From contig NC_030384.2 of the NCBI RefSeq assembly GCF_001625215.2, positions 41,326,390 through 41,390,389 of the forward strand: a DNA stretch of 64,000 bases, read 5' to 3'. The notes beneath the pieces were generated by a model. The model had not been told where the DNA came from. It worked only from the letters and a program-made list of their open reading frames with translations, and did not search any database. Positions 36,475 through 48,218 of the stretch are shown piece by piece. The stretch's first letter is position 1, and each line of letters opens with the position of its first letter. Origin of the DNA: Daucus carota subsp. sativus. Its lineage: Eukaryota; Streptophyta; Magnoliopsida; Apiales; Apiaceae. A program made the position numbers and the translations under genes.

Positions 36475-37017
36475 CATTTTGTTTTTGTGAATGATCTTGG
36501 ATAATATTTTCGTCCTGCTCTGTGATCCATATTAATTGTGCATCTTTTCAAAGTAGAGGGCCCTATTCCCGTCGATGTCCCTGTATTGGGCCAAATTACG
36601 TAAGGGCAGCCACAGACCCGAGTCCAGTGATTGTGCCTAGTCCTAGCCCGAGAATAAATTTGGTAAACTATCAACCAACTGACCCCATCGTCCATAAATG
36701 ATAAATAAACGAAAGCCTGAAAGCTAAAGTTTTGAAATATGACTGTTTCAGGCACAATAGTAAAAGTGCTTTGGGGCCTGGGGTGTTTTTTCGATTGCAT
36801 AAAAAGGTTTCCTCTTTGCAATTTAATCGGAATCTATTAGTTTATTGATACATAATTGTGTATGTTATGAGGATTTTTTTTTATCATGTTATATTATAAA
36901 TCTTGATTATATAGTAAATTTTGGACTATGTTGCAAATTTTGAATTATTAACTATTTATATATGGGTTTGGAATTTGCAAAGGCCACATTAGAATACTTC
37001 TTTATTGGTGTGACATG
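36475..37017. other. Intergenic, no supported gene
   Basis: A 115-residue open frame on the minus strand (36474-36821) has no recognisable family and no ATG-proximal promoter signs. The stretch 36530-36680 is richer in GC than its surroundings. Confidence 0.4.
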
Positions 37018-37020
37018 TAA

Positions 37021-37821
37021 GAGCATTTCCAACCATGAAGACTCCTTAGCTAAAAGGTGAGTTGTCATGCCAAAAATAAAAAATTTAGCCAACCACTTCA
37101 AAAGTTCACACTCCAACCATGGACCCATGGTGACCTGTTGTCTATAAATTTAGCCAACCTCCTATGGATGGCTAAGAGCATCTCCAACGGCGTTGACTAT
37201 AATCGTTGGCTAAATTGGACATGTAAGACATTATATAAAATTTGCTGAACCTGTAAGACATTTTGCTTCAATGGTACTGGCTATATTGGTTGGCTATAAT
37301 TTAAAAATAGTATGTTATTAATATTTTAAATTATTAAAACATAATATATCAGTTCAATATGGTAATAAATGATGTACAATCTTCCTACAGATTTTCTTAC
37401 AGACGTGTAGTGGTTCGACAAATTTAGCCATCCATAGGAGGTTGGCTAAATTTATAGACAACAGGTGAGCATGGTTGGAGTTGAGTTTTTGGAGCTGTTG
37501 GCTAAATTTTTTTTATTTTAAGTAAGCCAATTCACCTTTTAGCCAAGGGTTTTAGATGGTTGGAGATGCTCTAAATTTGTCGAACCTCTACTGGTCGGTA
37601 AGAAATCTGTAGGATGATTGCACATCATTTATTACCATATTGAACTGATATAATCTATTTTAACAATCTAAAATATTAATAACATACTATTTTTAAATTA
37701 TAACCAACCAATATAGTCAATACCATTGAAGCGAAAAGTCTTACAAGTTCAGCAAATTTTACATAACGTCTTACCGGTCCAATTTAGCCAACGATTATAG
37801 CCAACACCGTTGGAGATGCTC
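37021..37821. mobile_element. Composite Harbinger-like MITE with interlocked inverted repeats
   Basis: Four blocks lie in the order A (37021-37175), B (37176-37423), A-reverse (37424-37571), B-reverse (37572-37821). A starts GAGCATTTCCAACCATG and its partner ends CATGGTTGGAG-like then GGAGATGCTC. B starts GAGCATCTCCAACGGCG and its partner ends ACCGTTGGAGATGCTC. All four outer-type ends touch TAA (37018-37020, 37173-37175, 37572-37574, 37822-37824), fitting 3-bp Harbinger target duplications. No transposase. Confidence 0.85.
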
Positions 37822-37824
37822 TAA

Positions 37825-38143
37825 TTACATATAATGGATGTCTTCCGGTGATTATTGTACAAGTGTGAAGATTATGTCATAATATTAAAATATTTTTAAT
37901 TCAAATTTAAGTTGTAGATTTATTATGATTTTAATAATTTAAATGATATCTTAACCAGAATCTCTTCAGTACTTAATAAGTTACTGTTCCATAATATCTT
38001 CGGCATAACTTACTCAAGCGGACTGAGGAAAAATTCAGTCGTCATATAACCCAGACCACTAATCATATAACCCAGGCATGAACTACCTAGAAATTGGCAG
38101 AGCATTCAGTTCACAGCGCACCATGAAGCTCAATATCCATTAT
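37825..38143. other. Short intergenic stretch, nothing seen
   Basis: AT-rich spacer between two fold-back elements. No coding signal. Confidence 0.5.
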
Positions 38144-38726
38144 GGGCAAATTAAATTATAGGTCCTGAACTATTGACGTTTTATTGTTTAGGTCCCTGAA
38201 CTAAAGATTCCGTAATTTAGGTCACTTAACTTTTACGTGTCTAAGTCCTTCCATCAAAAAGATTCTAACGGTGTTAACTAGGATTCTTGAGTTTCATATG
38301 GATCAAAGCAATTTTGAAGGTGTTAGTGATTTCCAAACTCAAAATTCAAGTAGTCAAATTGAAGTTTGAATCACTAGCGACACTCATGCTCATATGATAA
38401 CAATTTTCACAAATTAGATTTAATTTTAAAAACTTTTGAATTGAACATAATTTGTGAAAATTGATGTGATATGAGTTTCGCTAACGACTCAAGCTTCAAT
38501 TTGACTACTTGAACTTTGAATTTTGATATCATTAACACCTTCAAAATTGCTTTGACATGTATGAAACTCAAGAACCCTAATTAACACCATTAGAATTTTT
38601 TTGACGGAAGGACTTAAATCAGAAAACGAAAAAGTTAAGTGACCTGAAATACGGAATCTTTAGTTCAGTTCAGGGGCCTAGACAATAAAACGTCAATAGT
38701 TCAGGGACTTATAATTTAATTTTCCC
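38144..38726. mobile_element. Long-arm fold-back MITE
   Basis: The left end GGGCAAATTAAATTATAGGTCC and right end GGGACTTATAATTTAATTTTCCC are inverted repeats that continue inward over about 250 bases (for example GAACTAAAGATTCCGTAATT with its complement near 38650). ATTAT is shared on both flanks, shorter than the 9 bp expected of Mutator-like elements. No coding region. Confidence 0.85.
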
Positions 38727-40411
38727 ATTATTTGTTCCAGATTTTCTTCGGTGCAGCTGAATCAGACAGACCGAAGTAAAACCCAACAATGGTAAAACCC
38801 GAAAGCAAAATGATAGCCTAAGATATTAATTTAGATGGTCTCATTTCAGATCATTCACCTCTATACCATTCCTCTTCACAAGGTACAAACTTCAGAAGTA
38901 CTCTTTTAATGAATAAATTCACCTCTATACCATTCCTCTTCACAAGGTACAAACTTCAGAAGTACTCTTTTAATGAATAACTGGTCATACTCTCTTCAAG
39001 TACATGCCCTCCAACGACTTCAGTAAAAACAATCTACATCATTCTGAATTTGTAACTCTCAGCACAACTAAAAACTGTCAGATAATTTTACTGAAATGCT
39101 GAAGCACGAGTACACCAGGTCTAGATTCTATATTACCAATTGTTCAAGTGGCATAATATACAGAGCAAAATGCAAGTTCACGAAGTCAAACCATCATAAA
39201 ACAGATTATAGGAAACCATTGCATAACCCAGGAACATGTAATCCCAGTATAACTAGGTAACTGCATCTAATATAATATGTGCTGACTTTCTTTTGACAGT
39301 CTTCTGAATTAGAAAATTACCAAAAAAAAGGGGATCAGCATATCAGGGCTGTGCATATGTGATGTACACAGCGTCAGACTCACAATCTCCCTCTCTATTA
39401 AACACACACACAATAAATTACAACAGAAGAGAACAAAATAATCCTAGATGTATACAGACTTTCTTCCTTATGTGATCGAGATCAATTTTTAATCACGAGT
39501 ATATACAAAATTTTACGATTCTAGTTAAGCTGTTAGAGAGTGGCACTCACTATTCTGACCCAGTCCAGAGAAAGCAGAACAACCTTATTTTAATTAATGA
39601 AAAAATAGCAATCATTTAGCACCTCTAATTAAGTGAAGGAGAGCACGATACAACTATAACAAACAATTACCACCTAAATACAGAAAATGTTATTCCTAAA
39701 AAAGCAGAGAAAGTAAGAGAAATCTGTAAAGTTTCTACAAGCTTCTCTATGTTCAATATTACACATGTGTTATGATGATTATACTCTCTAAATTGCAGCT
39801 GGCTAAACTTTTTTTAAATCTTCTGGTCCAAGTCATTCAATTAACAAGGCCCTTCTTCTAATTGGTCCCTAATATATAACTAGACGGGCCACATTTGTTC
39901 GAATTTGCTATTTTAAACTTCAATATATGTATCAGAGGTAGCAAAACATAGTGTTTAGAGAGTCCCAGAAGTGTGTTTTGCATACTAGCAAGATTGGATA
40001 AGGTTTCACAATCTTCCCTTAAACTAGTGTTAGCACACTTAACTGACTATGCAACTATGCCCATGCCACAGAGATCTGAAAGCATATAGAAAGCACATAG
40101 AATTACTAAGTTATACCACATATTTCCATATTGACCACCACTCCTTTCTCTAAAGCACAGAGAATTACTAAGTTATACCATATTTTTCCATATTGATTAC
40201 CACTCCTCTGTATACAAGGGTTCACCTCCTTAGGAGCTGAGAAAGTGTTGAATGTTCAATATAATATATATTGATAACTAAAACAGCAAGGCTAATTTTG
40301 ATATTACATCAACATAAAAAATAATCTACAAACAACTTGTACAAGAAAAAGATGCAAACATGTAGATAAATGTCAATGATTTAGGACGAACATTTAAATG
40401 GTTTTACATGC
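38727..40411. other. Intergenic with short tandem duplications; 3' flank of 2H gene
   Basis: No gene supported. It contains a perfect 64-bp tandem duplication at 38853-38977 and an approximately 62-bp one at 40093-40210 (GAATTACTAAGTTATACCA units). The last few hundred bases should include the 3' untranslated region of the minus-strand gene that follows. Confidence 0.5.
38853..38977. repeat. Perfect 64-bp tandem duplication
   Basis: ATTCACCTCTATACCATTCC...AATGAATAA occurs at 38853 and again at 38917 with no difference visible over at least 60 bases, so it is recent. Confidence 0.9.
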
Positions 40412-40963
40412 TCATGGTTCGACTGCATTACCCAGTGCATAAGAGAAGAGCTCACGAACAGGAGAGTATTCAACCAACCCAATTTCCATTGCGTACCCAG
40501 AAACTGGCAACTTCAAATCCCTCAATACAGTGAATGCCTCAGCCATACGACTTCTTGACACCTCTTCAGCAACTGGACAATAAGGTATCCACGAATCAGC
40601 ACGATACTCCTCACCAATTTCAACGCCCTCCTTCTTCATTGCATCACACAGCTGCAAATGAAAGTGAAGCAGAGACAGAGATGGATTTGGAGCAAGAAAT
40701 AGCACATTGTTGTCGCTCGGAAGTGCTCCAATTGAACGAAAAGACAAGGGCACAGGCTCTTGCTTTGAAGCAAAATTCTTGACAATGTTTTCAAGCTTCA
40801 AAGGTTCAACATACGAACTAGAAAACAAAGTAATGTGGGGCCTTGATTCAATTTCAATAAGCTGAGTACTAATCTGGCGACGAGCAAGAACATTCCAAGC
40901 TTTCAAGACCTGGTTTTCGAGGGCCGGATCAAAGTAAAGCTCAATCGCATAGCCCTGTGACAT
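40412..40963 (-). CDS. 2H phosphoesterase-like protein (RNA ligase/CPDase-like)
   Basis: Single coding exon, 183 residues, starting MSQGYAIELYFDPALE at an ATG (40961-40963). It resembles plant proteins annotated as RNA ligase/cyclic nucleotide phosphodiesterase-like. The first 2H motif is visible as RPHITLF (residues about 42-48). At the expected second motif the sequence reads DSWIPYCPVAEE, with Tyr where the second catalytic His of an HxT/S motif would stand, so phosphodiesterase activity is doubtful. The leader probably extends to about 41290 (a GTTAGGGTTTGC-type 5' region). The biochemical role of the plant group is not established. Alternative: a non-catalytic RNA-binding relative. Confidence 0.75.
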   Translation of the reverse strand: MSQGYAIELYFDPALENQVLKAWNVLARRQISTQLIEIESRPHITLFSSSYVEPLKLENIVKNFASKQEPVPLSFRSIGALPSDNNVLFLAPNPSLSLLHFHLQLCDAMKKEGVEIGEEYRADSWIPYCPVAEEVSRSRMAEAFTVLRDLKLPVSGYAMEIGLVEYSPVRELFSYALGNAVEP

Positions 40964-41299
40964 TGTGCTAAACTGAACTTCAAAACCAAAAAAAACCTAG
41001 TCAATTAACATAATCATATCCTAGTATGCAAAAATCAAGATCTGGGCTGCCCCCTAAACTAACAAAATGACAAATAAACACATACAAATCGATATATACA
41101 AAGCTAAAAGCAATCAAGAATTGAGATATCAACCAATTACTAAAACTAAGGGGAGGAATGATAAACCCCACATTAATTAAGATATAAATATCACATATAG
41201 AAGTAAAAAGATACAAACTTGGAAGTAGCGAAGAAGCAAACCCTAACCTCAAGAAACAAGGGTGCAGCAGCACATAACAGTTGGGGAGATTGAGAATAA

Positions 41300-42603
41300 G
41301 TAAAAGAGTTAAAAATCAAGTGGGTGTTTGTGGAATTTGAGGTTTTTATTACAACTATATCGTTTCCATTTAATAAAGGAAGTAGACAAAAGCAGAAAGG
41401 AGTAGCAGGAATATTTACCCAAATATTTACCGACCAATGACTGCACATGTTTGGATAAGTCAGTTTTTTTTGTCACAGATAAGTCAGTTTTTTAATATTT
41501 ATGCATGTATATTTAAAATTGTTATTTATAAATTTATAACTTAAAATATTTAGTATCATATTCTTTTTTTTTGAAGTGAATATCATATTCTTATTTATAA
41601 AACAAAATTAAAATATAATATTTATAACTATGCAGTTAAAGTTCTTGAAGAAAAGTTTAAGAGACTGGTATATTGTAAGTGGGGGAGTATAATTTTTTAA
41701 ATCTTTGATTTCAACTTTTTTTGTCTGAGAGGAGAAGCTTCGTTCTTTTCCAAATCTACATTTTTATACGAGATTCTAAAATAATCAAAGAAAAAAAATT
41801 TAGGAAAATCAGTGAGATGCTGTTCAGTCGAGGATAATACGATAACATTTTAGTGTTTGTACATTTTTAAAAATGAAACTTTCATAATTCATAATTTAAT
41901 TAGCCCGTCCATTATCTCATTTTCAAATCTCGAATAATGTCTCTTACTCACCGTTATGTTCGGTATCTAAAATCAGTTTTTATAAATAATATATTTAATT
42001 CAAAAAACTATTTTTAGAAAAAAAAGTGCTTCCATGATTTAAAAAAATATATAATAATTTTGTATGAATATATGATAAATTTATTTTCAAAATTTATCAA
42101 AAATATTTTTAATATTATAGTTCAAAATATGTAAAAAAAATATTAAAACAAATATTAAGCAGTTCTTTATAATTTCTACCACACTTTTTTAATAATAGAA
42201 CACTTTTCAACTATACTTCAAAACATTACTCTAAATATTTCATAATTTTTATTTTGATTTTTAATTACAATACCTAAACCGTAAAAACTCTATATTGTAT
42301 ATAAATTATTTTTAGATTTTAGAACTAATGTAATATTATAATTTAGGAATACAAAAATAATCACGTATCTTCTTGTTTATGGATCATAATTTCACAAATA
42401 AAATATGTTAGAATAAGTTAGACTTATTCATTTACTTTCTATTCGTATCTCTTCGTGAACTCTGTTTCATTTTTCAATTAAGCGTGAACCAAAATCATTC
42501 TTAAATAAAAAACAAATATTAAAATTATAATCAACTTAAATTTTTATGTTCACCGTAACATATAATTTGATATGTCTCGCTAATAAATATAAAGAAAATA
42601 TTA
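41300..42603. other. Intergenic AT-rich, nothing seen
   Basis: Upstream of the 2H-like gene. No coding signal and no recognisable transposon ends. Confidence 0.5.
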
Positions 42604-42787
42604 CTCCCTCCGTTTTAAAATATAAGCACACACAAAGTCTTTTGACCGCTTAGTTAAAATTATTATTTTTAAAATTTTCTTTTTCCAAATTATAATATTA
42701 ATCATATATTTTTATTCAAAAAGAAAAAATTTTAAAAATAATAATTTTAGCTATACCGCAATATTTGTGTTCATTTTGGATGTGGAG
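42604..42787. mobile_element. Stowaway-like MITE, partly decayed
   Basis: Left end CTCCCTCCGTTTTAAAATATAAGC; a central palindrome pairs TTAAAATTATTATTTTTAAAA with its complement near 42730; the right end ATATTTGTGTTCATTTTGGATG is a diverged partner. The right border is uncertain because it runs into a gene fragment. Confidence 0.5.
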
Positions 42788-43044
42788 ATAGCTGGTCCGG
42801 GCTGCTTCCATTTTTCTAACCACCTTGAATTTTCGTTAGACCAAAATGAGTACTTGAACTTTTCTGGACAGTTGAGGGGCATCCTCAATATAAACATTGA
42901 CGAACACGGCTTGTCATAAAATTTGTTGAAATCGAGGGCCTGTCCCCCAAGAACCAAGTGTAAAGGAGGGTAAAAACCGTCCCATATAGGAGCAATGACC
43001 GCATGACCATATTGAGTGTCTGATTACTAATCAAAACATGTAGT
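42779..43044 (-). pseudogene. Gene fragment, family unknown
   Basis: One minus frame is open for about 75 codons after an acceptor-like AATCAG: GHAVIAPIWDGFYPPLHLV, GGQALDFNKFYDKPCSS, FILRMPLNCPEKFKYSFW, RWLEKWKQPGPAIS. The composition is clearly protein-like (many W, F, P) in an AT-rich desert. No flanking exons were recognised and a MITE abuts its 3' side. I read it as a captured or decayed exon. I do not recognise the family. Confidence 0.35.
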
Positions 43045-43740
43045 AATGAACAAAATGCATGGAAGGTCAAAATAATATCATCATATCAGCAACTTATGTA
43101 AAAAAAAGAAAATAAGAAAATATATCAATCAGCAAGTTTGCTTCTGGATACAAAAGATTAGAATTGTGAGTGCAAAAAAGTAGAGAGGCCGGAGCTTTGC
43201 TTAATTTTGACACCTGAAAAAAGGGGTAGAAGTATAACTATAAAAAGCAGAAGAGTCTAATTACATACATACATACATGTACCATGTACGTGGACAAGAT
43301 CTTCTTGGCTTGGTGGAAGGAGCTTGATAGCCGGCACAAGTCTAATCTGCAAAAGAGTACTTACAAGTTTAGCGAGTGCACAGCTCAAAAGTCAGAACGT
43401 AGAAGTGTAACTTCGTTAATATTGACTAAATTTCTTTGACTTTCGCTTTGAATCGGTCACTATCTAGATTTTTTTTTTTAAATCAATTTAAGTTGCGTGA
43501 CCGTAAGAGCCCGAGCTTTTAAGTCATTTTTTATTTTAAATTAAAAAATTTATTTGTATAATAAATAAGAACTTGTTTAAAGTCAGAAATAGAAACTGAC
43601 TTAATTTGAGGTACTTCCTGAGTGAATTAATTTTTTGAACCTTTTTCATGAAAATTACTCCTAAGTCATAATTTACCCACAAATCATTTTAATTTTTATT
43701 ATTATATTTTTAATAATCAATAGATTATTAATAAGTCAAG
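43045..43740. other. Intergenic, nothing seen
   Basis: AT-rich spacer with a short CATA repeat near 43265. No gene. Confidence 0.45.
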
Positions 43741-43741
43741 T

Positions 43742-44150
43742 AGGGATGGGCATTCGCCCCGCCCCGCTCGACCCCGATCCGATCCCCGCCCCGTTCGGGT
43801 CGGGGATTTGGGGAATTTTTCGGGGGCGGGGCGGTGATCGGGAAGGTTTTAGAAAAAATTCGGGGATCGGGGCGGGGTCGGGGATATTTTATAAATATTA
43901 TTATTTATAAAATAATAATATTTTATTAGAATATTAGGAGTTAGTAGTTTGTTTGTTTATTAAAAAATATATTATATATTATAAAATTATAATTTTTTTA
44001 TTAAAAACTAAAATTCCCCGAATCCCCGCGGGGATCCCTGTTCCCCGTTTGGGGCGGGGATCGGGGAGGAAAATAATCCCCGTTCGGGGTTCGGGGCGGG
44101 GTCGGGGATGGGTATTTAATTCGGGGATCGGGGTCGGGGATAGCACTGCT
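43742..44150. repeat. G-rich repeat block (possible MITE, quadruplex-prone)
   Basis: Two GC-rich segments (43757-43885 and 44015-44140) with many copies of GGGGATCGGGG, GGGGCGGGG and GGTCGGGGAT, separated by about 130 AT-rich bases. It begins TAGGGATGGGCATTCGCCCC, which resembles ends of some plant hAT-like MITEs, but a matching right end was not found. Several runs of four G lie within 20 bases of each other, so a G-quadruplex is possible. Confidence 0.6.
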
Positions 44151-44837
44151 CTATGTATATAGTTTAACATATAGTTTAGTAAAAAAGTTTGTAATTTTCT
44201 TTTTCAAATTTATTAATATAGTTTTAATCACTATAATTCTCAAAAGAAAAATAGAACAAATAATATTTGATGCATTCTTCCTCGAATGTGTTTTTGACAA
44301 TAACAACTCAGCTAGTTTTTGACTAAAATGTAACATTAGATTATATTTTAACTTTTAATTCAATTTTGTCGTTTTATTCTGTTATTAATATACTTTTTCC
44401 GTCTCACTCGTTTTGCCACAGATATCTACTGAGAACGTGTATAATATTAGGAACTTTAGTGTTAATAGATGGCTAATATTTTGAGCCTGCAGTATGAACT
44501 CAAGATTCTAGACTGTAGCCTGAAGTTGACCTCTCCTGGTTACGTCCCTTGCTAATTGCAAATATAGATTTATGAGTATTTATTATTGGAGTACTGTTAA
44601 GTAAACTATACTTTAAATTAACATGAGAATCCATGGTTGATTATTATACTCTTACGTAAAATGTAATTCAAGTAGATTAACATTAAGATGAAGATAAAAG
44701 TTTTCAACACCCATGGAGTGTATTACAGCCAAGTTAATACACACTCATTCCCCAGTATTTAACATAACTCACATCAAGATTTTCAGACAGAAAGAGCTAG
44801 ACAATCTGCTAGAACTCGAGTCTGCAGATTGAGTTTG

Positions 44838-46468
44838 ATGAAGAAGGTTTCTATGCCACAGACAGTTCAAAACAAATGGATAATAGCATTAGCCACTGCA
44901 TGTGTTATTCTTTCTCTATCCCTTGTTTTCCTGATCACTCTTGGTACTTCAGCCAACTCAATGCTTCTCGTCCCTCTCCACCGTTATGCAGCCGCCACTT
45001 CCTCCCTATTCGTCGCATCCAAGGTCCAGCCTGTCACTGCCCCTCCACCTCCGCGCCTGGCTTACCTCATCTCTGGCTCAAGAGGGGAGCACAAAATGGT
45101 CCGTCGTGCCCTTCTGGCTCTGTACCATCCCTATAACCAGTACGTCGTTCATCTGGATGCTGAATCGTCCGCTGATGAGCGTTTGGATTTGTTTAATTTT
45201 GTTAAAAACTGCTCCACATTTGTCCAATTTGGCAATGTACGGATGATCACAAAGGCCAATCTGGTCACGTATAGGGGTCCAACTATGGTGTCTAATACAC
45301 TTCATGCTGCAGCGGTTCTGTTAAAAGATGGGGGAGAGTGGGATTGGTTTATTAATCTCAGTGCTTCTGATTATCCCCTCGTTACTCAAGATGGTCTGTT
45401 TAATGCACCTTTACAAATATTGCATGTGTTTCTGATTGCTGATATAATTCTCTTAACTTGAAACTCAAGTAATGGTTTTTTTGTGGCGATTTTGTAGATC
45501 TTCTTGACGCGTTTTCAAATCTACCACGGGACTTGAATTTCATTGAAAATACCAGTAAACTCGGGTGGAAAGTGTAAGTCATTGCTCTTCATGTTCTTTT
45601 TGTATATCATAGTTTAATTGTTATTTTTGGAATTTTTACTGATTTTGTGAGGATCGTAATGATATATGAAAGGGATGGGAGAGCGAAGCCAATAATCGTC
45701 GATCCGGGCTTGTATTTGACAACAAAGAGTGATGTCTTCTTGGTGACACAGCCTAGACGTGTGCCCACAGCATTCAAGCTCTTTACAGGTAATTATTTCG
45801 CAATGCTCTGCTCATTGAATATTCGGCCTTTCGTTTGAATTGCTATTGAATATTCGGCCTTTTGTTTGAATTGCTATTTTCAGTACTATTTCCGAAAGCA
45901 TCAGGCTGTTTACCTGTTTATATAAGGTTATTCTACACGTTTTGTTATTACAGGATCTGCCTGGATGGCGCTTTCTAGGCCTTTTGTGAACTACTGCATA
46001 TGGGGATGGGACAATTTGCCTAGAACGGTTCTCATGTACTACACAAATTTTGTGTCCTCCCCGGAAAGCTATTTCCAAACTGTCATCTGCAATGCTCCTG
46101 AATTTAGGAACACTACATTGAACAGTGATCTGCACTTCATACCGTGGGACGATCCCCCACTGCAGCATCCTAAGCACATCACTGTTGATGACATGGGAAA
46201 GATGATCGACAGTAATGCACCATTCGCGAGAAAGTTCCATAATGATGATCCCGTGCTGGATAAGATTGATTCTGAACTATTGTTTCGAGGTCAGGGCAGG
46301 ATAGTTCCTGGTGGGTGGTGCATAGGAAGTCGGGAAAATGGCTCTGATCCCTGTTCTGTTGCGGGTAATATAACATTTTTCAAGCCCACCTCTGGAGCAA
46401 AAAGACTGAAAACTTTGATCAGCTCACTCATGTCAGATGATAAATTTCGACCAAGACAATGTAAATAG
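44838..46468 (+). CDS. GT14 beta-glucuronosyltransferase (GlcAT14-like)
   Basis: Golgi type II membrane enzyme; Arabidopsis relatives add glucuronic acid to beta-galactans of arabinogalactan proteins. Exons: 44838-45393, 45498-45573, 45652-45788, 45954-46468; phases 1, 2, 1 agree; 427 residues. A short cytoplasmic tail (MKKVSMPQTVQNK) leads to one membrane segment (IIALATACVILSLSLVFLITLG), then a stem and the core-2/I-branching domain: PRLAYLISGSRGE, VVHLDAESS, WDWFINLSASDYPLVTQDD, IIVDPGLYL, GSAWMALSRPFV, WDDPP and GGWCIGS. The upstream frame is open without an ATG, so the ATG at 44838 is the start. Length and motifs match the family (about 420-450). Which GlcAT14 subtype is not resolved. 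Confidence 0.93.
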
Positions 46469-48135
46469 CCAAATTTGTTCCAAAAGGCGAATAATTCTTT
46501 TTAGTTATAACCATTAGTGTCAGATATAAGTAATGGCCCGAGATTAATTCCCATCAGACAGAACGAGATGAAGCTGCATATAAGAGGTGAACCTACTGAG
46601 CTTTTTTACTCAAGTAAATACTATACATGAAGAAGCTATAGATTACTCTAAAATTGTCAGTTCTTTGTTCCTCTTTCGAATGTATGTAAAAGAAAAGCGT
46701 TATTGGTTCGGATCATATCTGAAACAGCTGAAAACTGTTACTCCTTATACACTAATCTAGTGATACGTTGCCTCGGAATTTTTAGAACTTAAGTCTCTAA
46801 TCTATTTTCCAGTGATCAATGCCAAGACAATTTTATAGATGGAATCCCAGATCTGATACATGAATGAGTAAACGTGTGCGCTGCCAAGTGGAACCAGAAC
46901 TGTACATAGTGCCGATACATTTCTGGCTAGTTGGCAATTGGCAGTGTACCCGGTTAATCTAAATATTAAGTTGCAGTAAGTAGCAGAGGTTGAATAAGAA
47001 GATGGAAGATACAATAAATACCACTGAGAATTAAAAATGGTTGGATTAAGTGGAAACAAAAGATTAAGAGATAATTAAGATATAAAGTTTAAGAAAAGTA
47101 TTCAGAAGGATGAAAAGAACGAAACCATGATCTTGGTGATCTTATTGATATAGTCCCACTGGAACAACTCAGATTAATCCATCTACGACAAGGGGATTTC
47201 GAAAAAAGATTATCATAGAAGGAATGAGAGCAAGATGAAAAATTGAAAATGAAGATGGTGAAAGACTACAATGCTTGTGGTGGCATACTTTATGAAACGA
47301 GATCTAAGTTGAATGAATAAAACATGTTATATTTCTACCCATCAATGTCCAGCATCCAAGCTTTTTTCACATAAAAATAAGGTTAAAGAGAGGCCCAGAT
47401 CCAACTTTTTGGAAAATTTTGTTGATGGAAACAAAGCAGGGAAGATGAGCTTAGATCTCTAAACATGTTGGTAGTTTAGGGTGTCTTGATCCCTCTTGTT
47501 TCCGATTTTGTCAAACATATTGTGATTTTACATTTGATTTTAAACAATTTTTCGGGTCGCAGAATAACACAGATGCATGTAGTTTCAATCCACAAGAAGA
47601 CTAATAACCGGATATCATACATCCCATTGGTAAAATCGACAAAATGCGACTTATAAGAAGATACAGTAAATCAAGTCCTTCTCTTCGAATACTACGCAAT
47701 ATTCAGAGTCAACTTACGGACTTATCAAGCAATCACTCTGATCCCTCGTCACCTTGAAGTTGAGACATAAAATCAGTTGCTGGTGTTTTATTTTATATGA
47801 GCAGAGATCATTTCTTAGCTGATGGGACATCAAATGCAATGTGAATGAGATAGACCGTCAGGTTCTAGTAATCATCGATGAAACTGATATCTATTATACA
47901 TTTCTAATCGTTTACTCTACTTATATTATAAATTATTGCAGAGAATATGCTTAAAAATTACAAAAATGAGTGATAAATGATATGAATATTGATCAACGTT
48001 TATTCCCAAGTTAGAGAATGTAGTAAGTACACCAAAACAGATAAAAGTGATAACCAGGGCCACAAGTCTTAACTTTTTACTTGTATTTCATCAACTAACA
48101 ATGTTGTTTACATTGCTAGAGGTAAGTGTTATTTG
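46469..48135. other. Intergenic between GT14 and GPAT genes
   Basis: 3' flank of the GT14 gene and promoter of the GPAT gene. No further coding or repeat structure was recognised. Confidence 0.5.
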
Positions 48136-48145
48136 TTTATAAATA
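48136..48145 (+). promoter_or_regulatory. TATA box of GPAT gene
   Basis: TTTATAAATA about 75-80 bases upstream of the ATG at 48219. Confidence 0.6.
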
Positions 48146-48218
48146 GTTTGGTTTCTCATTTTTCGAATAACAAACAACTTCCACCTAATTGACCAACCAA
48201 GATACATTCTCTGCTAGA

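Noticed and set aside
36474-36821. 115-codon minus-strand open frame
   Set aside because: No recognisable motif, no promoter or splice context; an open frame of this length can occur by chance.
44876-45246. Two other-phase plus-strand frames over the GT14 first exon
   Set aside because: Shadows of the real exon, rich in Ser/Pro with no family match.
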